From Flavipsychrobacter sp. (GTDB taxonomy: Bacteria; Bacteroidota; Bacteroidia; Chitinophagales; Chitinophagaceae), in NCBI GenBank assembly GCA_024508935.1, contig JANINW010000093.1:12677-76676 (forward strand): a stretch of DNA of 64,000 nucleotides. Direction: 5' to 3'. Position 1 is the stretch's first letter. Every line of letters begins with the position of its first letter. The notes under the pieces are model-generated. The model saw only the letters and a program-made list of their open reading frames with translations. It ran no database searches and was not told the origin of the DNA. Shown here in pieces: positions 41,842 to 48,541 of the stretch. The translations under genes were made by a program, and so were the position numbers.

Positions 41842-43425
41842 ATGAAAACAAAACTATGTATCCTGGTGGCAGTTTGTTTGATAGCTGCAACTGCTCATGC
41901 CCAAAACACTGCCGATGCAGTAAAGAGCAAACTACTGCTTACGCTTAAAAAAGAAGTAGTGCCTGCCAATCCTTCGGGCAGCAACCATACGCTTGGTATC
42001 TCCCAAATCGATGAACTTGGGGCAAGTTATCATTGCAGCAAAATACATCCGCTTAAGCAATTTGCTAAAGGTGGCGGGGTATATGTACTGACATTTGAAC
42101 AGGTAAAAGATATCAATGTTATAGCGCAGGCATACATGCGTACGGGTTTGTGTAGTGCTGCAGATATTGATGCAGTGGCTACATTGGGTGGTGCCATACC
42201 AAATGATACGCTCTTCCCAAAGCAGTGGGGCCTGCACAACGACGGAAGCTTTTCTACCGTAGCAGCAAAAGCAGGCGCCGATATTGATATGCTGCATGCA
42301 TGGGATGTAGAGCAGGGAGATAGCAATATTGTAGTAGCCGTACTGGACGCAGGCTGCAAGCTAAACCATACAGAGCTGCAGGGTCGTATATGGGTGAACA
42401 AAGCAGAGATTGCGGGTAACGGTATAGATGATGATAACAATGGTTATACAGACGATACCCTTGGCTGGAATGTGGCTTATGAAAATGCAAACCCTGCTGA
42501 CGATCATGGCCACGGTACGCACGTTGCCGGTATTATAGGTGCTAATGCAAATAATACTACCGATATAGCCGGGGTAGACCAGCATTGCAAGCTGATGATC
42601 ATAAAGAGCGCTGACAGTAATGGGTTTCTTGATTATAGCTGGTTTATAGAAGGTATCTATTACGCGGCAGATAATGGGGCGCGTATCATCAATATATCTG
42701 CTGGTGGTACGCTGAAGGCACAGGCATTTGAAGATGCTGTAAACTATGCGTTAGGCAAAGGTGTGACCATAGTAGCTGCGATGATGAATTTTGGCAGTTC
42801 GGTAAACTGTTACCCGGCAGCATACCCGGGCGTGATAGCTGTTGGTGCTACCGACCCGCAGGATGTACGCGCTACCTTCAGCAATTTCGGTAAGCACATT
42901 TCTGTATGTGCACCGGGGCATTATATCTATAGCCTGTCTCATAAATACGATAGCGCCTACGTGGTAATGAGCGGTACATCGCAGGCCACACCGCATGTAA
43001 CAGGACTGGCATCCCTGCTGCTGGCGCAAAACCCTGCGCGCACTACTGCGCAACTGAAAACACTGATAGAAACCAATGCACAGGATATGGTAGGGGATAA
43101 TAAAGATGTGCAAGGCTGGGACCAATACTATGGCTACGGACGCATTAATGCATACAGGGCGCTTACAAATGCAGTATCTGTAAAAGAGGTAAATAGGGTA
43201 AATGCCTGGAGAGTATATCCTAACCCGGCTACAGATAATATAATCATTGAAGATTGTGAAGGGGCCATGCTTAGCCTGTATGATATAACCGGCCGCCAAT
43301 TATATACTGCAACGATAAATAGCGTAAACTATACATTGCCTTTGACTACTTATACAAAGGGCAACTACATACTGCAGTTACATAACGGCAGCAAATTGCA
43401 AACTATAAAGCTGCAGTTGCAATAA
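41842..43425 (+). CDS. secreted subtilisin-like serine peptidase (S8) with T9SS sorting domain
   Basis: A 527-residue peptidase. After a signal peptide (about 1-20) and a prosequence of about 120 residues comes the catalytic domain with D169 (VVAVLDAGC), H224 (DDHGHGTHVAG), oxyanion Asn316 (AAMMNFGSS) and S380 (MSGTSQATPHVTG). A T9SS type A sorting domain (YPNPATDNIIIED) is at the C terminus. It should act outside the cell or on the surface, degrading protein for nutrition or attacking other cells. A clean terminator follows, after which the repeat array begins. Confidence 0.93.
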   Translation: MKTKLCILVAVCLIAATAHAQNTADAVKSKLLLTLKKEVVPANPSGSNHTLGISQIDELGASYHCSKIHPLKQFAKGGGVYVLTFEQVKDINVIAQAYMRTGLCSAADIDAVATLGGAIPNDTLFPKQWGLHNDGSFSTVAAKAGADIDMLHAWDVEQGDSNIVVAVLDAGCKLNHTELQGRIWVNKAEIAGNGIDDDNNGYTDDTLGWNVAYENANPADDHGHGTHVAGIIGANANNTTDIAGVDQHCKLMIIKSADSNGFLDYSWFIEGIYYAADNGARIINISAGGTLKAQAFEDAVNYALGKGVTIVAAMMNFGSSVNCYPAAYPGVIAVGATDPQDVRATFSNFGKHISVCAPGHYIYSLSHKYDSAYVVMSGTSQATPHVTGLASLLLAQNPARTTAQLKTLIETNAQDMVGDNKDVQGWDQYYGYGRINAYRALTNAVSVKEVNRVNAWRVYPNPATDNIIIEDCEGAMLSLYDITGRQLYTATINSVNYTLPLTTYTKGNYILQLHNGSKLQTIKLQLQ

Positions 43426-43444
43426 CCGGAATAAGTATAGCGAA

Positions 43445-43477
43445 AGCCGTAAGTATACAATGCTTACGGCTTTTTTT
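43445..43477 (+). terminator. intrinsic terminator of the S8 peptidase gene
   Basis: A 9-bp stem agccgtaag / cttacggct with loop tatacaatg and seven T. Confidence 0.88.
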
Positions 43478-43488
43478 GTTTGGAATAA

Positions 43489-43583
43489 TTCACCGCGGAA
43501 AACATCCTGTTCACCGCTATGCCGCAGGATTATAAAGGTTTACCTCATAAATTTTTCAGGTGTATAAAACCATTCTACTTTTG
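43489..43583 (+). promoter_or_regulatory. array promoter 1 with four half-sites
   Basis: Half-sites TTCACCG (43489), TTCACCG (43510), TATGCCG (43518) and TTTACCT (43539) precede the -7 box TACTTTTG (43576-43583). The second half-site starts 66 bp before the box, as in all four array promoters. The transcript would run into the hairpin at 43695. Confidence 0.7.
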
Positions 43584-43694
43584 TTATGTAATCAAGAGAA
43601 CAAAACAAACAAGCAAGTATAGAATCGGGGCTGGGGATGTGAAGAAAAGAATAGTGATCATAGCATAATATCCCCAAAAGTTTAGGTGGTTTAG

Positions 43695-43722
43695 AGCGGA
43701 GGTTTCGTACCTCCGCTATTTT
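43695..43722 (+). terminator. array hairpin 1
   Basis: A 9-bp stem agcggaggt (43695-43703) / acctccgct (43709-43717) with loop ttcgt and a weak T tail (ATTTTCT). It lies 26 bases before the ATG of the mini-gene at 43744, so it may attenuate rather than fully end transcription. Confidence 0.7.
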
Positions 43723-43743
43723 CTAAAAAAAGCAAAGCATACT

Positions 43744-43956
43744 ATGACAAACAAATATAAGCATAACGGGAATGGTATCCTGGCAAAGCTGGATTATGAT
43801 AGCGATTTCGCACAGGGGCAATATTTGCAGTCTGCTCTTTATCCTAAAGACGGGGCTTTCCGGGTGAGTTATTATGTTTTTCATGCAAAGTATAAGAAGG
43901 CGGAATTGATAGCAGCATCGTTTTGTCCCTATATGGCGAATGCAGCCCAGGCGTAA
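43744..43956 (+). CDS. array mini-protein A1
   Basis: A 70-residue protein starting MTNKYKHNGNGILAKLDYDS. It shares a core with the protein at 44274: Y-x(3)-F-x(2)-G-Q-x(2)-Q-x-A-x(2)-P-x-D-G-x-F-x-V-S-Y-Y, and a late K-x-E-L and Cys-x-Tyr. Neither a signal peptide nor a membrane helix is evident. No known family recognised. It lies just after array hairpin 1, and its own terminator is at 44039. Confidence 0.6.
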   Translation: MTNKYKHNGNGILAKLDYDSDFAQGQYLQSALYPKDGAFRVSYYVFHAKYKKAELIAASFCPYMANAAQA

Positions 43957-44038
43957 GTCTCGTATAAAAGATGTTGAACAAAAGCAACAAACAAAAAGAA
44001 TAGTCGTTCAAACAAAACAAATAAGTGGTGTGTGTTAG

Positions 44039-44066
44039 GCAGGAAGCAGTAGCTTCCTGCTTTTTT
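44039..44066 (+). terminator. terminator after mini-gene A1
   Basis: A 9-bp stem gcaggaagc / gcttcctgc with loop agta and six T. It is preceded by GTGTTAGG, similar to the GTTAGG before the array hairpins. Confidence 0.85.
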
Positions 44067-44080
44067 GTGTTTCAAAGGTT

Positions 44081-44175
44081 TTTACCGCGGAATATATAAG
44101 TTTCACCGATTCACCTCAACAAGTTTATAGTTGACCTCTTAGATTTTATTACAGTAATGTGCCGGTGTACTTTTG
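44081..44175 (+). promoter_or_regulatory. array promoter 2 with four half-sites
   Basis: Half-sites TTTACCG (44081), TTCACCG (44102), TTCACCT (44110) and TTGACCT (44131) precede TACTTTTG (44168-44175). Spacing 21-8-21, and 66 bp from second half-site to box. Confidence 0.7.
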
Positions 44176-44232
44176 GGTTGTTGATCATAACAGTCAAACA
44201 AACAACAAGTAGTATTCTCGGTTAGGTGGTAG

Positions 44233-44263
44233 AGCGGAGGTTTCGTACCTCCGCTATTTTTTT
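44233..44263 (+). terminator. array hairpin 2
   Basis: A perfect 9-bp stem (44233-44241 / 44247-44255), loop ttcgt, seven T. It lies 65 bases after the start of -7 box 2 and 10 bases before the ATG of mini-gene A2. Confidence 0.8.
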
Positions 44264-44273
44264 AATCCTTTTT

Positions 44274-44501
44274 ATGATAAAGCCGGCATTGATTAGGAAA
44301 CTGAAGCAACTGAATAAGAATAATGGCATCATTATACGTGTAGGCTACGGTTATAATTTTAATCCCGGTCAAATAACACAAAATGCAATTCATCCTGCAG
44401 ATGGTGGTTTCCATGTCAGCTATTATACTGTAAGTGTTACTGAGAATAAAATAGAGCTAGTGGGTAAGTTATGTTGTTCATACCCATCTTTCATAGCTTA
44501 A
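44274..44501 (+). CDS. array mini-protein A2
   Basis: A 75-residue protein starting MIKPALIRKLKQLNKNNG, paralogous to the product at 43744: NGIIIRVGYGYNF, PGQITQNAIHPADGGFHVSY and KIELVGKLCCSYP match the same positions. Roughly 40% of the aligned core is identical by eye. The start at ATG 44274 gives a basic N-terminal helix; the longer frame upstream would run through the hairpin. Function unknown; conservation between the copies argues for selection. Confidence 0.62.
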   Translation: MIKPALIRKLKQLNKNNGIIIRVGYGYNFNPGQITQNAIHPADGGFHVSYYTVSVTENKIELVGKLCCSYPSFIA

Positions 44502-44537
44502 TGGTCTTGTTGTATGGAGATTGTTGAAAAGATGATA

Positions 44538-44631
44538 TTCACCGAAGAAAATAAATATTCACCGCTTCACCGCATGAATAAAGGCTTTGGCCTCATATAT
44601 TTTCCGGCTATTCATTACCTGTCTATTTTTG
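44538..44631 (+). promoter_or_regulatory. array promoter 3 with four half-sites
   Basis: Half-sites TTCACCG (44538), TTCACCG (44558), TTCACCG (44566) and TTGGCCT (44587) precede TATTTTTG (44624-44631). The first spacing is 20; the others are 8 and 21. Again 66 bp from second half-site to the box. Confidence 0.7.
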
Positions 44632-44728
44632 TTTGGTAATCAGGTATAGCGATCAGGGCATTGGAGGGATAAAGTAAATTATTAAGATTTTAGTGTGTCG
44701 AGAATTTCATTCTCGGTTAGGTGGTTAG

Positions 44729-44759
44729 AGCGGAGGTTTCGTACCTCCGCTATTTTTTT
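44729..44759 (+). terminator. array hairpin 3
   Basis: Identical stem and loop to hairpin 2 (44729-44737 / 44743-44751), followed by A and seven T. A 7-bp hairpin (44699-44715) lies just upstream. Confidence 0.85.
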
Positions 44760-44791
44760 GTCGCTGCTATTTAATGAATTGTGCTACCGGA

Positions 44792-44886
44792 TTTACCTAT
44801 AAAAATTGAGCTTTTACCGCTTTGCCTCATGAAAATCTACATTCGCCTCATATATTTTTCTAAGCACATTGCTGTTGATATTTTTG
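44792..44886 (+). promoter_or_regulatory. array promoter 4 with four half-sites
   Basis: Half-sites TTTACCT (44792), TTTACCG (44813), TTTGCCT (44821) and TTCGCCT (44842) precede TATTTTTG (44879-44886). Spacing 21-8-21 and 66 bp. It drives the 57-residue gene at 44921. Confidence 0.68.
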
Positions 44887-44920
44887 AATTGTTGATCATT
44901 TCACAATTAAAACGAGGATC

Positions 44921-45094
44921 ATGAGGAACAATAACAAAACAATAGTTGCACGTTCATACAATTCATTTGTGCACGCAATAAAGAATATAGTAGAAGGTAT
45001 AAAGTATGGCATAAGCGGCAACACTCAGCCTAAGGCCATGCAGCCGGTGAAATTGTATGCGTATCAGGTTGTGGATAATAAAAGGAATTTGTGA
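44921..45094 (+). CDS. array mini-protein B
   Basis: A 57-residue frame (MRNNNKTIVARSYNSFVHAI ... VVDNKRNL) with an unusually good ribosome site (aacgaggatc) directly before the ATG. It lies between array promoter 4 and hairpin 4 and is not homologous to A1/A2. A mixed basic peptide without signal or membrane segment. No family known. The ribosome site and placement are the main evidence that it is translated. Confidence 0.55.
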   Translation: MRNNNKTIVARSYNSFVHAIKNIVEGIKYGISGNTQPKAMQPVKLYAYQVVDNKRNL

Positions 45095-45150
45095 GTAGCA
45101 AAAGCATATAAATAAGGGATAAGTTAAGTATTTCAAGGTTAGGTGGTTAG

Positions 45151-45177
45151 AGCGGAGGTTTGTACCTCTGCTTTTTT
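45151..45177 (+). terminator. array hairpin 4
   Basis: Stem agcggaggt / acctctgct (one G-U), loop ttgt, six T. It is preceded by GGTTAGGTGGTTAG like hairpin 3, and ends the transcript of the 57-residue gene. Confidence 0.85.
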
Positions 45178-45325
45178 ATTGATAATTGAATAGTTAAACT
45201 GGTTATTAATCACTCATATATAACATGATACAAACTGGTATGTTTTTCGCTTTTTGAAAATTAAATTTATACCCGGATTGTATTATTGCACCGTACTTAT
45301 TTGTTTAAAGCAAAATCAGGTAGTA

Positions 45326-45970
45326 ATGGATAAAGCACCTACAAACAGTAATAAGACATTGCCCATACTGATAGCTATCGCAGGATGGTTTGCGCTAACA
45401 GCACAATTTTATCTTCTTCTCGATAACCGCACAGCCCCTGTTGGCGAAACAATACTGCGCTATTTTGGCTTCTTTACAATACTCACCAATCTGCTGGTAG
45501 CATTAAGCCTTTCATACCTTGTATTAGCACCTGATAGCCGGCCGGGGCGTTTTTTTGCTAAAGCAACTACACTTACGGCCATTACCGTTTATATTGTAGT
45601 GGTTGGCTTGGTGTACAATACCGTTCTTCGTTTTCTTTGGGCGCCGCAGGGACTGCAAAAACTGGTCGACGAATTCCTGCATAGCATTATACCGGTCCTG
45701 TTCCTGCTGTACTGGATAATCTATGTACCTAAGCGGCACTTGCAGTGGCGGCTGTTATGGGGATGGCTGGTTTATCCCCTGATATACTGTATATATACAT
45801 TGCTACGAGGCACTGCATCTGGTTTTTATCCCTATCCTTTTATGAATGTTACCGAACTGGGTTACCCGGCTGTTTTGCGCAACTGTTTGTATGTTACTCT
45901 CCTGTTCCTCTTCTTTAGTGTGCTGTTTATAGGGTTGGGTAAGCTGGGCGCTAAAAAAGTGAAATACTGA
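45326..45970 (+). CDS. Pr6Pr-family membrane protein
   Basis: A 214-residue six-helix membrane protein. It matches the Pr6Pr/FAR-17a-like family: RYFGFFTILTNLLVALSLSY, LVDEFLHSIIPVLFLLYWII, VYPLIYCIYTLLRG and PYPFMNVTELGYPAVLRNC. Conserved histidine, glutamate and asparagine lie inside the membrane region. The eukaryotic AIG1/ADTRP relatives are threonine hydrolases for fatty-acid esters of hydroxy fatty acids; the bacterial role is unknown. The ATG at 45326 is used; the frame opens 72 bases earlier. Confidence 0.85.
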   Translation: MDKAPTNSNKTLPILIAIAGWFALTAQFYLLLDNRTAPVGETILRYFGFFTILTNLLVALSLSYLVLAPDSRPGRFFAKATTLTAITVYIVVVGLVYNTVLRFLWAPQGLQKLVDEFLHSIIPVLFLLYWIIYVPKRHLQWRLLWGWLVYPLIYCIYTLLRGTASGFYPYPFMNVTELGYPAVLRNCLYVTLLFLFFSVLFIGLGKLGAKKVKY

Positions 45971-45989
45971 GCAATAGCCTGGCCGACAC

Positions 45990-46613
45990 TTATTTGTATG
46001 ATCCATTAGCCCATATTATGCTGGGCTCCAGCCATTCCTTGTTTGCCTTGTATAGAAAGCCATGCTTCATGCCGGTATGCAGTAGTATTTCTTTATAGTG
46101 GGGAATATTGCACTTACTTGCCTCTTTAATGGAACTGCATGTTTCGGTATTATCGCTCGCCTCATATATAGAAAGAATATTGCCGCAAACATTCAGGCCG
46201 GGGTCTTCTGCCAGCATACTTTTATAGCAGCACCCAATAAATACATAATTTACATCGCTGTTATGCAGGATAGAAGACACCTGCATGGCTATATATCCGC
46301 CTTTGGAAGTGCCTACTACGGTAATGTTTGAAGGTGCAATGCCTGCTTTTATGAGGCTATCGGCCTGGTGAGCTATTTTCTTTGCATATTCTTTGCTGTC
46401 CGTTCCCTGTGACCTTATTTCGCTCAATACAGTAAATCCCCGCTTGCGGTAGGCGGCTAATACCTCGTTATATTCTACTCGTCCGTATTCCGGGTGTTTT
46501 TCGCCCAGCGGTTTTAGCTCCAGGAACATATTGTGCAGGAAGAAAACATACTTCTGTGCATCTGCCGCCTGGCAAGTGTATAGTAGTAGTATGGTAAGGA
46601 GCAGTTTTTTCAT
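45990..46613 (-). CDS. secreted alpha/beta hydrolase-like protein
   Basis: A 207-residue protein with a signal peptide (KKLLLTILLLYTCQAADAQ) and a short alpha/beta hydrolase core. It shows YVFFLHNMFLELKPLGEKHP and the nucleophile elbow ITVVGTSKGGYIAMQVS (Ser in GTSKG), with a late His in GMKHGFLY. It probably acts as an exported esterase. It is smaller than typical lipases. Substrate unknown. Convergent with the Pr6Pr gene. Confidence 0.75.
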   Translation of the reverse strand: MKKLLLTILLLYTCQAADAQKYVFFLHNMFLELKPLGEKHPEYGRVEYNEVLAAYRKRGFTVLSEIRSQGTDSKEYAKKIAHQADSLIKAGIAPSNITVVGTSKGGYIAMQVSSILHNSDVNYVFIGCCYKSMLAEDPGLNVCGNILSIYEASDNTETCSSIKEASKCNIPHYKEILLHTGMKHGFLYKANKEWLEPSIIWANGSYK

Positions 46614-46716
46614 GGGTGGTATTTCCTTAAAATTACTTACTATAGATTTTAAATAAAAATGTGCAAGCTTAGTAGCAGATGCATTGCTCCAATAACCGGC
46701 GATAAGAAATGTGTCT

Positions 46717-46724
46717 TACATTTG
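46717..46724 (+). promoter_or_regulatory. -7 box close to a start
   Basis: TACATTTG ends 6 bases before the ATG at 46731. Confidence 0.5.
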
Positions 46725-46730
46725 AATCTC

Positions 46731-47435
46731 ATGAAAAGAATAATAATAGTTGCTCTTCTTTGGCTGCTAGGTAGCAATAGTTATGCACAGCAGGAGGACA
46801 CAGTTAAAGTGCTTGTATTGTCTCCCTATAAGGTAGTTGTAGACAAGGCTTGCGAGGCTGCATACAACGAGCTGGATAGAAAAATACAGGCAAACAGGCC
46901 ACAATTGTATGCCGCAATGAAACATGAGCGCGACGATAACCCGGAGGACTTTAACGCACAACCCTGGTATGTAAAGCAAATGTATGAGAGCCAGCTGGCC
47001 TTGCTAAACAAACTGACATTGGCTAACCAGCTGTCATTTCTCTTCAGCGATTTTCTGAACTACCGTATGGGTAAGCCTCTGAAAATAAAACCACGGCTGG
47101 TAATAGTAACGTCCGCTACATCTGCCGGTAATACTGCAGCATATAAAAAAATAGCCGCCTCCAACGATTTTATTGTAAACATTCCCGCGATGCGGATATA
47201 CAAAACAGCACAAGGTGCCACCATGGCAAAAGCTACTACTCAATTGTATAACTGCCATACCAATACAATTGTGCTGGAAAAAGAAACAGAAGGGAATACT
47301 GTAGCCCAGCCTTATGATATAGTGCGGTGCAATGACGGAGGTATAGATTGTGCTATGCTCAACGCGATTTATCCCAACTTTTTTGAATGCCTGAATATCA
47401 TAGGCAAATCTGCAGGTAAAAGTATTGACCGCTAA
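46731..47435 (+). CDS. secreted hypothetical protein upstream of chrA
   Basis: A 234-residue protein with a signal peptide (KRIIIVALLWLLGSNSYAQ). The mature part is alpha/beta with NRPQLYAAMKHERDDNPED and KIKPRLVIVTSATSAGNTA. I do not recognise a family. The ATG at 46731 is fixed by the TACATTTG box 6 bases upstream; the frame from 46659 is rejected. chrA starts 5 bases after its stop, so the two are surely co-transcribed, but a chromate link is not implied. Confidence 0.65.
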   Translation: MKRIIIVALLWLLGSNSYAQQEDTVKVLVLSPYKVVVDKACEAAYNELDRKIQANRPQLYAAMKHERDDNPEDFNAQPWYVKQMYESQLALLNKLTLANQLSFLFSDFLNYRMGKPLKIKPRLVIVTSATSAGNTAAYKKIAASNDFIVNIPAMRIYKTAQGATMAKATTQLYNCHTNTIVLEKETEGNTVAQPYDIVRCNDGGIDCAMLNAIYPNFFECLNIIGKSAGKSIDR

Positions 47436-47440
47436 TAACG

Positions 47441-48541
47441 ATGAGCAGCAGGTTGAAAGAAGTAGCCGGTGTTTTCCTGAAACTGGGCATAATAGGTTTT
47501 GGCGGGCCGGCAGTACATATTGCTATGATGGAAGAAGAGGTAGTGCGAAAGCGGCAATGGATGAGCCGCGAACACTTCCTGGACCTGGTAGGAGCTACTA
47601 ATTTAATACCCGGACCCAATTCTACCGAAATGACGATGCACTGCGGGCATGAGCGGGCAGGGTGGAAAGGCTTGGTGATAGCAGGCGCATGTTTTATTCT
47701 TCCCGCAGTAATAATAACCGGGTTATTTGCATGGGCGTATGCCCGTTATGGCAGTTTGCCGGGAGTAGCCCCGTTTATATATGGTATTAAGCCGGCTATT
47801 ATTGCGGTTGTAGCTTCAGTAATGATAACGCTTGGGCGCAAAGCCTGGAAGAGTGCCGCCCTTGGACTGCTGGGTATTGGTTGTATTATAGCCAGTTTTG
47901 CAGGCATAAATGAGATAGCTGTGTTGTTTGGTGCCGGATTTTTGTGGATGCTGCTTTACCTTTTGAAAAATAACCGTAATAAGAACCTGCAAGCGCTAAG
48001 CCCAATGCTGGCAGTACCGGTACCTGCTGCAAAACTGTTTTGGATATTCCTGAAAATAGGCGCTATTCTGTATGGCAGCGGCTATGTATTATTTGCTTTT
48101 TTAGACAGCGAATTGGTGAGCCGGGGTATACTCAGTCGTGGCCAGTTGACAGATGCTATAGCTGTAGGGCAGTTTACCCCCGGGCCGGTATTTTCGGCGG
48201 CTACTTTTATTGGTTACCAGGTAGGTGGCTTGCAGGGCGCTGTGGCCGCCACTGCAGGTATATTTTTGCCCTCATTCCTGTTTGTGGCTTTGCTGAACCC
48301 TCTCATACCCAGGCTGCGACGCTCGGCCGTAATGTCTGCGTTTTTAGATGCAGTAAACATGGCTTCTGTAGCTATTATGCTGGCAGTATGTGCCGGCATG
48401 GCCAAAGATGCTGTTACGGATTGGAAAACGCTGGTAATAGGCTTGGCAGGTTTTGCAGTGGCTTATTTCTTTAAAAAGATAAATACCGCATTGATCGTAA
48501 TTGGTGGCGCTTTACTGGGCTATGGGCTTAGCTTTATATGA
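47441..48541 (+). CDS. chrA: chromate transporter, long-chain CHR family
   Basis: A 366-residue membrane protein with two homologous CHR domains: GIIGFGGPAVHIAMMEEEVV near the start, GATNLIPGPNSTEMTMH, and in the second half FGSGYVLFAFLDSEL-like GAILYGSGYVLFAF with AVGQFTPGPVFSAATFIGYQ. Each half has the conserved FGG...PGP pattern. Such proteins export chromate as a proton antiporter. The last 30 bases overlap the convergent histidine kinase gene. Confidence 0.93.
   Translation: MSSRLKEVAGVFLKLGIIGFGGPAVHIAMMEEEVVRKRQWMSREHFLDLVGATNLIPGPNSTEMTMHCGHERAGWKGLVIAGACFILPAVIITGLFAWAYARYGSLPGVAPFIYGIKPAIIAVVASVMITLGRKAWKSAALGLLGIGCIIASFAGINEIAVLFGAGFLWMLLYLLKNNRNKNLQALSPMLAVPVPAAKLFWIFLKIGAILYGSGYVLFAFLDSELVSRGILSRGQLTDAIAVGQFTPGPVFSAATFIGYQVGGLQGAVAATAGIFLPSFLFVALLNPLIPRLRRSAVMSAFLDAVNMASVAIMLAVCAGMAKDAVTDWKTLVIGLAGFAVAYFFKKINTALIVIGGALLGYGLSFI

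Larger units (their letters stand above)
44502..44920 (+). other. gene-free part of the array (units 3 and start of 4)
   Basis: This stretch holds promoter 3, a cgagaat/attctcg hairpin (44699-44715), array hairpin 3 and promoter 4. No credible reading frame is present, so unit 3 may produce only a short RNA of about 120 bases. Confidence 0.6.
43489..45178 (+). repeat. array of four promoter-hairpin units with mini-genes
   Basis: The four units start at about 43489, 44081, 44538 and 44792. Each has the half-site block, a TAnnTTTG box 66 bp after the second half-site, and a later hairpin agcggaggt/acctccgct. The units are diverged in between and hold three very small genes. The repeated leader phrase TTAGGTGGTTAGAGC precedes the hairpins. 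No transposase, integrase or terminal repeat is present. Confidence 0.75.

Noticed and set aside
42751-43299. 182-residue minus-strand frame
   Set aside because: Antisense to the catalytic domain of the S8 peptidase, with no domain pattern.
43681-45172. Possible tRNA genes at the array hairpins (GGTTAGAGC plus 5-bp stem with 7-base loop)
   Set aside because: No acceptor stem, T-arm or CCA-side sequence follows; the T runs fit terminators much better. Kept only as a remark in the findings.
43489-45178. CRISPR-like array
   Set aside because: Repeats are far apart (300-600 bases), not identical, and contain promoters and hairpins; no cas gene occurs in the window.
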